Shown one piece after another: positions 25,537 through 34,583 of a stretch of 64,000 nt of DNA. The number at the start of each line of letters is the position of its first letter. The stretch's first letter is position 1. Below the pieces are notes generated by a model. That model searched no databases and had not been told where the DNA came from. It saw only the letters and a list, made by a program, of their open reading frames with translations. Source of the stretch: Pelotomaculum terephthalicicum JT (GTDB lineage: Bacteria > Bacillota > Desulfotomaculia > Desulfotomaculales > Pelotomaculaceae); NCBI RefSeq assembly GCF_022410535.1, contig NZ_JAKNBL010000001.1, forward strand, positions 310,001 to 374,000. The letters are read 5' to 3'. The position numbers were made by a program, and so were the translations under genes.

Positions 25537-26010
25537 TTAGATGACACTCTGAAGAATAACCAACAAATCCTCAATGCTATTTTTCACGTTTTTTAAAGTA
25601 GCACCCATGTTTTTTACCAGTCCCTCCATCCGGGCCCAATCCAATTCAAACCCGTAAAGATTGCGAAAACGGTGCCGAAAGCTTAAGTATTGCTGCAACT
25701 GCGCGGCAAGATTAACATCAACAACGGCGGGTCTTTTGGAAGGAATATCCAAAGTCATTTGTTCCAGCAACTGCCTGTGCCAGCCTTCAGCTTTAGGTAC
25801 TGCTTCGTCAATTTCACGGGCTATATTGATAAACATTTTTTCTATTCCGGAATAAAAGTCATGTAAAATTGAGGCATAAGCTCTTAACCGGACGCTCTCA
25901 ACTTTTAGCTCTTTAATCTTGGCAAGTGCTTTAAGTTCGTTCTCCAAATTATCCAACTGAAAAAGTTCTTTCCGTAATCTGGCTTCTAGTAAAATAATAT
26001 TGGGGCTCAT
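25537..26010 (-). CDS. HEPN-domain toxin-like protein (HepT-like) with an altered catalytic motif
   Basis: 157 aa, all helical. Residues near 113-127 (FRHRFRNLYGFELDW) align with the active-site stretch of this HEPN subgroup, which I remember as FRHFFRHAYGYELDW with an R-x4-H-x-Y motif. Here the His position is Asn (R-x4-N-x-Y), so RNase activity may be lost. It overlaps the end of the MNT nucleotidyltransferase gene by 4 bases, the standard MntA-HepT arrangement with the MNT gene first. Confidence 0.7.
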   Translation of the reverse strand: MSPNIILLEARLRKELFQLDNLENELKALAKIKELKVESVRLRAYASILHDFYSGIEKMFINIAREIDEAVPKAEGWHRQLLEQMTLDIPSKRPAVVDVNLAAQLQQYLSFRHRFRNLYGFELDWARMEGLVKNMGATLKNVKNSIEDLLVILQSVI

Positions 26011-26372
26011 AACTCTATCCCCCTATTTAAAATATGTTCCCGTACCAGCGGGTCAATTCTCTCCAGTTCAACCAGATCAAACTCAAATGGATGTAGCGCA
26101 TTCATTACAGCCGCATACAACTCCCAAAAATTTACCTCCGGAGCCAAATCAGCGACAGCTAAATCTATATCGGAATGCTCCATGAACTTATCTCGCCGCA
26201 GCAGGGAACCAAAAAGAAAAACTCTGCCATTGTACCGCTGTTTAATATGCCCGGCCGCCAACCGCGCCTTGGCAATAGCATCATCGTACCGGCTCGTCAG
26301 CTCCTGTTCCTTCCTTCTTTTGTATTCCAGCCAGCCGGCCCGGTAACGGTCAAGTTGCTTTGTAGTGCTCAC
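26007..26372 (-). CDS. MNT-domain nucleotidyltransferase (MntA-like antitoxin)
   Basis: 121 aa from GTG at 26372 behind GGAGGGACG. The nucleotidyltransferase motif is LFGSLLRRDKFMEHSDIDLAV, read as GS then eleven residues then DID, one more than the usual GSx10DxD. A third acidic residue comes near FEFDLVELE. In characterised pairs the MNT protein AMPylates or otherwise modifies the HEPN toxin. Overlap by 4 bases couples translation. Confidence 0.8.
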   Translation of the reverse strand: MSTTKQLDRYRAGWLEYKRRKEQELTSRYDDAIAKARLAAGHIKQRYNGRVFLFGSLLRRDKFMEHSDIDLAVADLAPEVNFWELYAAVMNALHPFEFDLVELERIDPLVREHILNRGIEL

Positions 26373-26663
26373 ATCCGTCCCTCCTGCGAATATTATAACA
26401 TTTTGGAACGTCAATACATATCAATTCCAGTACCTTTCATAATCAGATGAGTGAGAAATTACCAATTGCGGCTTGTAACAAAGCGAAAATGCCAGACGTA
26501 AGATGTAGTGTCTCCACCTAAAACAGTATATTTCCGCAAACCTATTACGGTTTTGCATATTACTTGGTTTGAGTTATGAGACATTCAATAACTAATCACT
26601 CAATTGTTAGCCAATGCTAAATTAATTAAACAAAAGAAAACCGTGCTACAAGGAGTTATGCAT

Positions 26664-26924
26664 ATGGGAAACAGGCAGCTTGATAATCAGGCGGACAAAA
26701 TCATCAGCCTGTATGATCTGCCCGTCGGCAGGTCAGCCACGGTAAGCTCGATCCAAGCTGAAGGAATAATCAGGCGGAGAATGCTCGACCTGGGCCTGGT
26801 TCCAGGTACCAGGGTAGAAGCCCTCCGGATCAGCCCCGCGGGCGACCCGAAGGCTTACCGGATACGCGGAGCTGTCATAGCCTTTCGCAAGGAAGAGGCA
26901 TACCAAATCCTGATTAACTTATAA
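26664..26924 (+). CDS. feoA: Ferrous iron transport protein A
   Basis: 86 aa from ATG at 26664 behind AAGGAG. SH3-like FeoA fold: LYDLPVGRSATVSSIQAEG, RRRMLDLGLVPGTRVEAL and YRIRGAVIAFRKEEAYQILI. FeoA is a small cytosolic partner that activates FeoB. It is the first gene of the split feoAB set and is followed after 15 bases by a 14-codon frame that leads into feoB. Confidence 0.9.
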   Translation: MGNRQLDNQADKIISLYDLPVGRSATVSSIQAEGIIRRRMLDLGLVPGTRVEALRISPAGDPKAYRIRGAVIAFRKEEAYQILINL

Positions 26925-26939
26925 AGGAGCATAAAACGA

Positions 26940-26984
26940 TGAGCTTAACACACCAGTCCTGTGGGGTGATCCTAAGTGGGTAGT
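26940..26984 (+). CDS. Short upstream frame overlapping the feoB GTPase start
   Basis: ATG behind AAAGGAGCATAAAACG opens a 14-codon frame (MSLTHQSCGVILSG) that ends 9 bases inside the next gene, whose GTG is at 26976. A good ribosome site with such a short frame suggests translational coupling or a leader peptide. Alternatively it is the remnant of a longer FeoB N-terminus. Confidence 0.4.
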
Positions 26985-27725
26985 TTAGTAATCAAACAAC
27001 CCGCCAGGACGGATTACGTGATTGCCCTGGCCGGCAACCCCAACACCGGTAAAAGCACCGTTTTTAACGCGCTGACAGGGTTAAACCAGCATACCGGCAA
27101 CTGGCCGGGCAAAACTGTTCTCCGCGCGGCGGGACGCTTCATTCACCATGGTCTCACCTTTAAACTGATTGATTTACCCGGAACCTACTCACTGATGGCA
27201 AATTCGGTGGAAGAACAGTTGGCAAGGGATTTTCTCTGCTTTGAGAGACCCGATGCGACAGTGGTGGTATTGGACGCCACCTGTATGGAAAGAAATTTAA
27301 ACCTGGCGCTGCAGGTGCTGGAAACAACCCCCCGGGTAGTGCTCTGCGTTAACTTGATTGATGAAGCCGAGCGCAAAAAAATATACATCGACTATCGTGC
27401 TCTGGCTGTCAAGCTGGGAGTGCCGGTGGTTCCCACATCGGCCAGAAATGGAACGGGTCTTGACAGGCTGGTTGAAAATATTTCCGGTGTCGCCACCGGG
27501 CGCATCGAAACCAAGCCTTATATAATACAATACAAGGAAGAAATTGAAGAGGCCGTTCGCCGGCTGGAACCAAAGCTCAAAAAGCTTGTCGGGGATGCCT
27601 TCAATACCCGCTGGCTCGCGCTGCGGCTGCTGGATAAAGACCAGGCGGTGATTGCAGCCGTGGAACAATGGCTGGCCCGGCAGGATGACCCTGCCGCCGG
27701 TATGGCAGAGGTGATCCTGGCATGA
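26976..27725 (+). CDS. feoB: FeoB GTPase-domain protein (split FeoB, N-terminal part)
   Basis: 249 aa, GTG start behind GGGGTGAT. It contains the G1 loop ALAGNPNTGKST (about 17-28), the HTGNWPGKTV switch, DLPGTYSL (G3), a G4 variant (CVNLIDEAE) and the helical GDI segment to about 245. It ends where a normal FeoB would enter its membrane domain. The stop overlaps the ATG of the next gene (ATGA), which codes the membrane part, so the two are probably made in equal amounts. GTP binding controls Fe2+ uptake. Confidence 0.9.
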   Translation: MGSLVIKQPARTDYVIALAGNPNTGKSTVFNALTGLNQHTGNWPGKTVLRAAGRFIHHGLTFKLIDLPGTYSLMANSVEEQLARDFLCFERPDATVVVLDATCMERNLNLALQVLETTPRVVLCVNLIDEAERKKIYIDYRALAVKLGVPVVPTSARNGTGLDRLVENISGVATGRIETKPYIIQYKEEIEEAVRRLEPKLKKLVGDAFNTRWLALRLLDKDQAVIAAVEQWLARQDDPAAGMAEVILA

Positions 27726-29116
27726 GCAGGGGATCCCTTTCCGCAGACCTGAATGAGCTTATGCAAGAAGTTAACCGGTTAAACCCGGGAAGTTCCCTGA
27801 AATTAAACGATTCTATTGTCTGCACCATCTACAGCAGGGCGGAAGAAATCACCGGAGGGATTGTGCTCCGCCGGGGAAAACCTAAATTCGACTGGGATAA
27901 AAAACTGGATGATGTTATTACGTCAAGAGTGTTCGGTTTTCCCTCCATGCTTCTGCTGCTGGCCGTTATTTTCTGGATTACCGTGGCCGGCGCCAACATC
28001 CCTTCCGAAATGATGGCAACCGCCTTTTTCTGGGGACAGGAGCGGCTGACGGCACTTTTGCACTGGCTGCACGCCCCCGCCTGGGTCAACGGATTCTTCG
28101 TGGAAGGAATCTACCGCTGCCTGGCCTGGGTCGTATCGGTGATGCTGCCGCCGATGGCTATATTTTTTCCTTGCTTTACCCTGCTGGAGGATATGGGTTA
28201 CCTGCCAAGGATTGCTTTTAATCTCGACAACCTTTTCAAGAAGGCGGGCACTCACGGCAAGCAGTCCCTGACCATGAGCATGGGCTTCGGCTGCAACGCC
28301 GCCGGCGTGATCGCCTGCCGGATTATTGAATCGCCGCGGGAGCGCCTGATTGCCATGCTGACGAACAACTTTGTGCCCTGCAACGGCCGTTTCCCCACTC
28401 TGATTGCCCTTGCCGGCCTGCTGGTGATGGGAATGGCCACTTCTTTAAGCGCCTCGTTCATTGTGGTCGGCGTCGTTTTGACCGGCATCATGACGACCCT
28501 GGTAGTGTCCTGGCTTCTGTCCAAGACCTTGCTGAAAGGTGTTCCTTCTTCCTTCACACTGGAACTGCCGCCTTACCGCAAGCCCCAGCTTGGCCGGATT
28601 ATCACCCGCTCGATTTTTGACCGCACCCTGTTTGTGCTGCGCCGGGCGGTACTTGTGGCGGCACCGGCCGGGGCTGTCATCTGGCTGCTGGCAAACGTTC
28701 ATATCGGGGGTGTGAGCATCCTGGCGCATGGCGCCAACTGGTTGCATCCCTTCGGGCAGTTGCTGGGAATGGACGGCTATATTCTCATGGCCTTTCTGCT
28801 GGGGCTGCCGGCCAATGAAATTGTTATACCCATCTTGCTGATGAGCTACATGGCCACAGGAACAATGATTGAATTGGACAGCCTGGAAGCATTGCGCCAG
28901 TTGTTCGTGGCGGAACACGGCTGGACCTGGCTGACGGCTGTCTGTATGATGCTGTTCTCCTTGCTGCACTACCCGTGCGGCACAACCCTCTGGACCATTT
29001 TTAAGGAATCCGGCAGTCTCAAGTGGACCGCCCTGGCCGCCCTGATCCCCCTGGGTATTGCCGTCATTGTTTGTTTTGTATTGGCCCAGTCTGCAAGATT
29101 ATTGGGATGGGTTTAA
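27722..29116 (+). CDS. feoB: FeoB membrane-domain protein (split FeoB, C-terminal part)
   Basis: 464 aa. After a 60-residue cytosolic lead (SRAEEITGGIVLRRG, the linker that normally follows the GDI domain), the Gate/FeoB_C/Gate arrangement of about 8-10 membrane helices appears, including PCFTLLEDMGYLPRIAFNLD, GFGCNAAGVIACR and NEIVIPILLMSYM. Lys/Glu-rich loops agree with full-length FeoB (compare 45895-47790). Start codon within the ATGA overlap of the GTPase gene. Confidence 0.9.
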   Translation: MSRGSLSADLNELMQEVNRLNPGSSLKLNDSIVCTIYSRAEEITGGIVLRRGKPKFDWDKKLDDVITSRVFGFPSMLLLLAVIFWITVAGANIPSEMMATAFFWGQERLTALLHWLHAPAWVNGFFVEGIYRCLAWVVSVMLPPMAIFFPCFTLLEDMGYLPRIAFNLDNLFKKAGTHGKQSLTMSMGFGCNAAGVIACRIIESPRERLIAMLTNNFVPCNGRFPTLIALAGLLVMGMATSLSASFIVVGVVLTGIMTTLVVSWLLSKTLLKGVPSSFTLELPPYRKPQLGRIITRSIFDRTLFVLRRAVLVAAPAGAVIWLLANVHIGGVSILAHGANWLHPFGQLLGMDGYILMAFLLGLPANEIVIPILLMSYMATGTMIELDSLEALRQLFVAEHGWTWLTAVCMMLFSLLHYPCGTTLWTIFKESGSLKWTALAALIPLGIAVIVCFVLAQSARLLGWV

Positions 29117-29117
29117 T

Positions 29118-29165
29118 CGAAAACAAAAGGAGCAGCCCATGCTATGGCTCTCCTTTTGTTTTTCG
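29118..29165. terminator. Bidirectional terminator between feoB and the DtxR gene
   Basis: CGAAAACAAAAGGAG pairs with CTCCTTTTGTTTTTCG (one extra T) around 15 bases. It serves both convergent genes and includes the last codon of the DtxR gene. Confidence 0.7.
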
Positions 29166-29612
29166 ATATGCATGAAACTCCCGGACGATTTCCGGCCGGT
29201 TTTCAAAAAACGCAACAAAATCTGCCAGGCAGTCCAGCGTCTGGGTGCTGATGGTATGTTCGATTTTTTCGGTTTCTTCCAGCACATCCCCGGAAATACC
29301 CAGCAAGTTCAAAAAATCCTCAATGATTTGATGACGTTCAAGCAGAGCCTGCCCCTGCTTCTTTCCTTTTTTGCTCAATAAAATAATACCGTATTTTTCG
29401 TAATTTACGACTCCCACGTCCGCCAGCTTCTGCACCATCTTGGTGGCTGAAGGAGGCTGTACGTTAAGCGCGGCAGCCAGATCGTTGACTCTGGTGAATC
29501 CGTTTCTTCTGGACAGCCTGTAAATCATTTCTAAATAATCTTCCATGGACGCGGTTAGCAGGGAGTCATCTTTTTTCATGTATTCCCGAAAAGTGAAGAA
29601 TTCATCGGACAT
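29142..29612 (-). CDS. DtxR/MntR-family metal-dependent regulator
   Basis: 156 aa from ATG at 29612 (GCAGGTG upstream). The N-terminal winged helix (SMEDYLEMIYRLSRRNGFTRVNDLAAALNVQPPSATKMVQKL) and the metal-binding/dimerisation domain (ERHQIIEDFLNLLGI...TEKIEHTIS) are typical; the C-terminal SH3 domain is absent, as in MntR-like members. It is convergent with the split feoAB genes and probably senses Fe2+ or Mn2+. Confidence 0.88.
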   Translation of the reverse strand: MSDEFFTFREYMKKDDSLLTASMEDYLEMIYRLSRRNGFTRVNDLAAALNVQPPSATKMVQKLADVGVVNYEKYGIILLSKKGKKQGQALLERHQIIEDFLNLLGISGDVLEETEKIEHTISTQTLDCLADFVAFFENRPEIVREFHAYRKTKGEP

Positions 29613-29711
29613 TCCCGAAAACACCTGCTTACTTAATCAAATTTATTTTATTTTATGCGTCGCGAGGCGGGAATATAAAGTGTATAATTATAAATAAAAA
29701 TTGAATATTCC

Positions 29712-29885
29712 ACTAGGTGTTCGGGATATCCTCGAATGAAAAGGGAAAGCGGTGAAAATCCGCTGCAGCCCCCGCTACTGTAAGTGAAGATGCGCCGATA
29801 AAAAAGCCACTGGGGAACCGGGAAGGCAATCGGCTGCAGATGATTCACAAGCCAGGAGACCTGCCTAGCAAGGGAAAAACTAAGT
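29712..29885 (+). promoter_or_regulatory. Cobalamin riboswitch upstream of metE
   Basis: The conserved words are in order: GGTGTTCGGG, GGGAAAGCGGTGAAAATCC, GCAGCCCCCGCTACTGTAAG, GCCACTGGGG, CCGGGAAGGC and the B12 box AAGCCAGGAGACCTGCC (29849-29865). A TATAAT (29683-29688) without a clear -35 lies upstream. The terminator at 29964-29993 is the likely expression platform: when cobalamin is plentiful, metE is shut off. Confidence 0.96.
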
Positions 29886-29963
29886 TCCTTCGGAGGGAAG
29901 GGGTGGTTATATGGTCTGGATATAAGGTTAATGCTTGTGTCTGGGGATTTTTCCGCGTGCCAT

Positions 29964-29993
29964 CTTCCTTAAGCTGCTTAGGGGAGATTTTTT
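29964..29993 (+). terminator. Expression-platform terminator of the cobalamin riboswitch
   Basis: CTTCCTTAAG-CTG-CTTAGGGGAG forms ten consecutive pairs (two or three G-U) and is followed by ATTTTTTATTT, about 50 bases before the metE start. Confidence 0.8.
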
Positions 29994-30044
29994 ATTTGAA
30001 AAGCTCATGTATTTTCCGAAATAAAACTCAGGGGGATTGCAAAC

Positions 30045-32207
30045 GTGAAAAGCTACGCCTACGGCTTTCCAAGAATCGGCGCTAACAGGGAGTATAAACA
30101 GGCGATTGAAGGTTACTGGCAAGGTAATGTTTCCGCAAAAGAAATGAAGGATAAACTGGACGAACTTCAGCAAGGGATGCTCCTTACTTATGAAAAATAC
30201 GTTGATTTCTTTCCGGTAGGGGAGATGACCCTTTATGATCATGTTTTTGATACGGCCTGCATGGTCGGACTATATAAAGCTGAAAATGTTGACCGGTACT
30301 ATGATTACTGCAGAGGTAAAAATACTTTGAAGATGACCAAATGGTTCAACACCAACTACCACTATCTTGTGCCGAATTTTTCCGGGAGGCAATACGCTGA
30401 TCTGCAATTGCAGTGGAATAAGGCCAGGGAATACAAGGAGAAGTTCGGCAAAGGGCTCCCTTATCTCCTGGGCCCCTTTACTTTCTTAAAGCTGTCGGAG
30501 GGATTCGGCCGGAAGAACTGGGAGGAATTCCTCATGTCTTTGGGCGAAGTTTATAAAAAAGCGCTGGAAAGCTTGGGGGAGGTTCACATCGATGAACCGG
30601 CGTTTGTTACAGATGTTACCGGCGAAGAAGTCGCGGCCGCCAAAAAAGTATACCATCTTCTTGCGTCAAGCGGGTGTCAAATTAACCTTTTTACTTATTA
30701 TGACGGCGTTGATTTCCTGAAGGAGCTTTATGATTTTCCCGTGAAAGCGATTGGACTCGATTTCGTCCACGGGAACGAAAATCTCACCTTTATTGAAAAA
30801 CACGGTTTTCCGGAAGAAAAAATATTGATTGCCGGTGTAGTCGATGGAAGAAATGTCTGGCGGACAGATATAAGGAAAACAGTGGGCATGCTGCAAGAGT
30901 TGTTAAAAAAAGCAAAAAGAATTGCCGCTTCCAACGCGGGACCGCTTTACCATTTGCCGCTGACTGTCAAGGGTGAAAATCTGCCGCAGGGCTTGCTTGA
31001 TCAATTGGCTTTCGCCGAAGAGCGCTTATACGAACTCCAGTTGATTGCAAAGTTTAATGGGGGAAAAGAAATACCGGAATGGCGGGTTGCTTCAAAGTTC
31101 GGGACGGACGAAGCGGTAAGAGCAAGGGTGAGTCAGCTCAATGAAAGTGATTTTAAGAAAGCTGTCCCTTACCATGAACGGATCGAGCGGCAGAAGGAGC
31201 TCCTGAAACTGCCGGCATTCCCCGCGACCACTATCGGCAGCTTTCCCCAGACTGCCGAGCTTCGCAAGAAAAGAGCGGATTTCAGAGCCGGCAGAATTTC
31301 AGAGGATGATTATAAAAAGTTTATCAAACAAAACATCTCGGACTTGGTAAAGCTCCAGGAGGAATTGGGTCTCGACGTGCTGGTGCACGGAGAATTTGAG
31401 AGAACCGACATGGTTGAGTTTTTTGCCGAGAAAATGGATGGTATCGCCACGACGAAAAATGGCTGGATCATTTCCTATGGAACCAGAGGCTATAGACCGC
31501 CTGTCATTTATGGCGATGTAAGCAGACCGGAACCCATGACGCTGGAGGAAATAACTTTCGCGCAAAGTTTAACCAATAAACCGGTGAAGGGAATGTTAAC
31601 CGGCTGCATCACTATTATTGCCTGGAGCTTTGTGCGTGAAGATGTGCCTGAATCAGAGGTAGCCTATCAAATTGGCTCATGTTTGCGTGATGAAGTTAAA
31701 GATTACGAGATTGCGGGCATTAAAATTGTCCAGGTCGATGAGCCGGCTATCCGGGAAAAAGCGCCTATAAAAAAAAGAAATTGGGACAAATATTTTGATT
31801 GGGCGATCAAGTCTTTCAACCTGACTACCAATACAAGTCCCCAAACCCAGATCCATACTCACATGTGCTATTCGGATTTCAGCGAGATCATCAATCAGAT
31901 TGTCCAAATGGATTTCGATGTGATATCCATAGAAGCAGCCCGAAGCAAAGGAGAAATTATCGAGAGTTTTGCGCAGGTTGATTTTGCCAGACAAATGGGT
32001 ATCGGCGTCTGGGATGTCCACTCGCCTGTTGTTCCGTCGACAAACGATATGGCAGAAATCGTCCAACGGGTGCTACGGGTAATGCCCGGGAAGAATGTTT
32101 GGATAAATCCGGATTGCGGATTAAAGACCAGACAATGGGAGGAAACATTACTAGCTTTAAAAAATTTGAGCAATTTGAGCAGACATTTACGGCTAAAGGT
32201 AGAGTAG
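30045..32207 (+). CDS. metE: Cobalamin-independent methionine synthase
   Basis: 720 aa, against about 755 in enterics. The start MKSYAYGFPRIGANREYK and both barrel domains are present. The zinc site is visible: His and Cys in IHTHMCYSDF, Glu in SIEAARSKGE, and Cys in NPDCGLKTR. It transfers a methyl group from methyltetrahydrofolate-glutamate to homocysteine. A segment usually GPVTIxxWS reads GCITIIAWS here, an unusual change near the C-terminal barrel. The upstream cobalamin riboswitch limits it to B12-poor conditions, which implies that a B12-dependent MetH exists elsewhere. Confidence 0.95.
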   Translation: MKSYAYGFPRIGANREYKQAIEGYWQGNVSAKEMKDKLDELQQGMLLTYEKYVDFFPVGEMTLYDHVFDTACMVGLYKAENVDRYYDYCRGKNTLKMTKWFNTNYHYLVPNFSGRQYADLQLQWNKAREYKEKFGKGLPYLLGPFTFLKLSEGFGRKNWEEFLMSLGEVYKKALESLGEVHIDEPAFVTDVTGEEVAAAKKVYHLLASSGCQINLFTYYDGVDFLKELYDFPVKAIGLDFVHGNENLTFIEKHGFPEEKILIAGVVDGRNVWRTDIRKTVGMLQELLKKAKRIAASNAGPLYHLPLTVKGENLPQGLLDQLAFAEERLYELQLIAKFNGGKEIPEWRVASKFGTDEAVRARVSQLNESDFKKAVPYHERIERQKELLKLPAFPATTIGSFPQTAELRKKRADFRAGRISEDDYKKFIKQNISDLVKLQEELGLDVLVHGEFERTDMVEFFAEKMDGIATTKNGWIISYGTRGYRPPVIYGDVSRPEPMTLEEITFAQSLTNKPVKGMLTGCITIIAWSFVREDVPESEVAYQIGSCLRDEVKDYEIAGIKIVQVDEPAIREKAPIKKRNWDKYFDWAIKSFNLTTNTSPQTQIHTHMCYSDFSEIINQIVQMDFDVISIEAARSKGEIIESFAQVDFARQMGIGVWDVHSPVVPSTNDMAEIVQRVLRVMPGKNVWINPDCGLKTRQWEETLLALKNLSNLSRHLRLKVE

Positions 32208-32220
32208 ATAAAAACTTTTG

Positions 32221-32242
32221 AAAGAGCCCGACGGGCTCTTTT
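32221..32242 (+). terminator. Terminator after metE
   Basis: AAAGAGCCC-GAC-GGGCTCTTTT, 13 bases beyond the stop codon. Confidence 0.85.
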
Positions 32243-32373
32243 CCATTGTAGCTTATAGATTCTTCAAATATTGCCAATTTCAGTCGGATATTGTCGGAAT
32301 AAAATTACAGGAAATTCACTATTTATGCAGAAAAATTAAGTTTATAGACTTATATTCCAGAGGAGTTAAATTC

Positions 32374-33636
32374 ATGAGCATGACAAATATATATCAAAAT
32401 ACGATACCAGGTGATCATACTTTTTTCGAGAACATCCCTTGGGGTACTCATATTTGTGGGTTTTATCAATCACAAAACGATTTAATCAACATGTTAGTGC
32501 CATATTTTAAATTTGGTTTAGAGAATAACGAATTTTGCATGTGGGTTACTTCAGAACCAATAGATGCTGATAAAGCAAAACAAACACTGAGAGAATATAT
32601 ACCAAATTTTGATTATTACCTAAAAAAAGAACAGATAGAAGTACTTTCTTACTCAGAATGGTACTTAAACCATGGCAAATTCAATGGTGCTAATGTTTTA
32701 AACGCATGGCTCAAGAAGATAGATGAAGTTTTAGCCAATGGTTATAAGGGCATTAGAATAAGCGGCAATACAACTTGGCTCAAAAAAGCAGATTGGCCGG
32801 CATTTCAAAATTATGAATCAAAGGTTGACCAAAGAATTGACCGTCTGAAAATGATCGCAATTTGCACTTATCAAATCAGCAAGTGCAATAACTATGAAAT
32901 TATTGATGTGGTAAAAAATCATAAGTATTTGTTCGCAAACAATGATCAAAGCTACAGCATCGCCAGCGATATAACCAGGCTGGAGCGACTAGATTTAATG
33001 TCAAAAATGTCAGCAGGTATAGCTCATGAAATAAGAAATCCAATTACATCTGTCAAAGGCTTCCTACAATTATTAAAGGAAAAGAGCGAATATCAAAAAC
33101 ATGCTGAATACTTCAATATTATGCTTGAAGAAATAGACAGAGCCAGTAGTATTATTAATGAATTTCTCTCCTTGGTCCGAAATAAAGAGGCCAATTTTAC
33201 AAGAGATAGTCTTAATAATATTCTTAATATGATTTATCCCTTGCTTCAGGCAGATGCCGTCAAAAATGGCAATAACATAATATTAGAATTGGAAGAGATC
33301 CCCGAAATGCCGATAATCCCCAAGGATATACGTCAGTTAATACTTAACCTGGTTCGGAATGGGCTGGAAGCAATGCAGGCAGGGGGAAATTTGACTATTA
33401 GAACATACGCTCAAAATGGTGATGTTATCCTGGAAGTAGCAGATGAAGGCATTGGCATTAACCCGGACATTACTGAAAAAATCGGTTCTCCTTTTTTTAC
33501 GACAAAAGATACCGGCACTGGATTAGGTCTAGCCATCTGCAATAATGTTGCTGCTCAACATAACGCAACTTTAAAGTTCAAAAAGAATCCTGCGGGGATT
33601 GGGACAACCTTTTATGTTCAATTTAAACTAAATTAG
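32374..33636 (+). CDS. Sensor histidine kinase with an N-terminal MEDS (DcmR-type) domain
   Basis: 420 aa from ATG at 32374 behind AGAGGAG. Residues about 15-190 (HICGFYQSQNDLINMLVPYFKFGLENNEFCMWVT...IRISGNTTWL) form a MEDS domain, known from methanogen and methylotroph sensors. HisKA carries the phosphoacceptor in GIAHEIRNPITSVKGFL (about 218), and the HATPase domain shows NLVRNGLEAMQAGG, DEGIGINPD and TGTGLGLAICNN. No membrane helix, so a cytosolic sensor. No response regulator lies nearby. Its end overlaps the convergent reductase gene by 14 bases. Confidence 0.88.
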   Translation: MSMTNIYQNTIPGDHTFFENIPWGTHICGFYQSQNDLINMLVPYFKFGLENNEFCMWVTSEPIDADKAKQTLREYIPNFDYYLKKEQIEVLSYSEWYLNHGKFNGANVLNAWLKKIDEVLANGYKGIRISGNTTWLKKADWPAFQNYESKVDQRIDRLKMIAICTYQISKCNNYEIIDVVKNHKYLFANNDQSYSIASDITRLERLDLMSKMSAGIAHEIRNPITSVKGFLQLLKEKSEYQKHAEYFNIMLEEIDRASSIINEFLSLVRNKEANFTRDSLNNILNMIYPLLQADAVKNGNNIILELEEIPEMPIIPKDIRQLILNLVRNGLEAMQAGGNLTIRTYAQNGDVILEVADEGIGINPDITEKIGSPFFTTKDTGTGLGLAICNNVAAQHNATLKFKKNPAGIGTTFYVQFKLN

Positions 33637-34513
33637 CCGTGGCGTTCGACTCCATTGTTTTTTTCATGTCGATTAGTCCTTCTCGAACATTCATCAGGCG
33701 AGTAGTGGTCGCCGAGCAGACCTTGCCTACTTTCAGCCCGCCGCGCAAAGGCCGGGGCGCTTGCTGCCCCAGTTCTTCAGTAGTGGCCGGCACGATCAGT
33801 CCGCGCTCCAGCCCGAAAATTTCCGCTGCGAGAAGCGCAAAATCATACCGGTTCATTAATTCCGGGCCGGCAATGTGGTAAGTTCCTTCTTTGTCTCTTT
33901 CGACCAACTCTTTAATGATGGCGCAAAGGTTGGGCGCGTAAGTGGGTGTACTGAGCTGATCGATAGGAGCTTTAACCTTTTCCCCTCGCCGGAGACGCGC
34001 GCTTAAACGCACGACAAAATTTTTCCCCTGTTTTTCATAACCGTAAACCACACTTGTGCGAACAATCAAGTGAGGGCATGCCGACTGCCTGATCAGTTGT
34101 TCCGCCTCGTTTTTAGCCTTGCCGTAAATATTCAGGGGTTTGGGCCGCTCTGTCTCAGCGTAAGGGCCGGCTGCACCGTCAAAAAGGTAATCCGTGCTAA
34201 AAAAAACCACTTTCGCGCTGATCTCGCTGGCGGCCGTCAGGACGTTTCGTGTCCCGTCCACATTAATCCCGTAGCACAGCGCCGGGTTTTTTTCACAGGC
34301 TTCCACGTCCGGCATGGCCGCGGGAAGGAAAATAATATCGGGGTTTAACGCGGCGGCAAAATCTTTGACTGCTCCCGGTTTTGTCATATCCAAGCGATAC
34401 ATATCCGGCACCGGATAAGAAAAATAAGTGCCGCTGACCTGGTGGGAACCGGCAAACGCCTGGTAGAGATGGAAACCGATCTGTCCCGACACGCCTATGA
34501 TTAAAATTTTCAT
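33623..34513 (-). CDS. RmlD-like NAD(P)-dependent sugar-nucleotide reductase
   Basis: 296 aa. Extended short-chain dehydrogenase: the nucleotide-binding GVSGQIGFHL at the start, FFSTDYLFDG, and the catalytic Tyr-x3-Lys in NIYGKAKNEAEQL (about 129). The overall layout matches dTDP-4-dehydrorhamnose reductase, but no other rhamnose gene is near, so the substrate is open. It is monocistronic. Confidence 0.8.
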   Translation of the reverse strand: MKILIIGVSGQIGFHLYQAFAGSHQVSGTYFSYPVPDMYRLDMTKPGAVKDFAAALNPDIIFLPAAMPDVEACEKNPALCYGINVDGTRNVLTAASEISAKVVFFSTDYLFDGAAGPYAETERPKPLNIYGKAKNEAEQLIRQSACPHLIVRTSVVYGYEKQGKNFVVRLSARLRRGEKVKAPIDQLSTPTYAPNLCAIIKELVERDKEGTYHIAGPELMNRYDFALLAAEIFGLERGLIVPATTEELGQQAPRPLRGGLKVGKVCSATTTRLMNVREGLIDMKKTMESNATANLV

Positions 34514-34583
34514 GCTTACCTCACTTTAACAGGAGAATCATAAATAAGTTAATGGGGGCAACGCCCCCAAATTAACATTTTCT

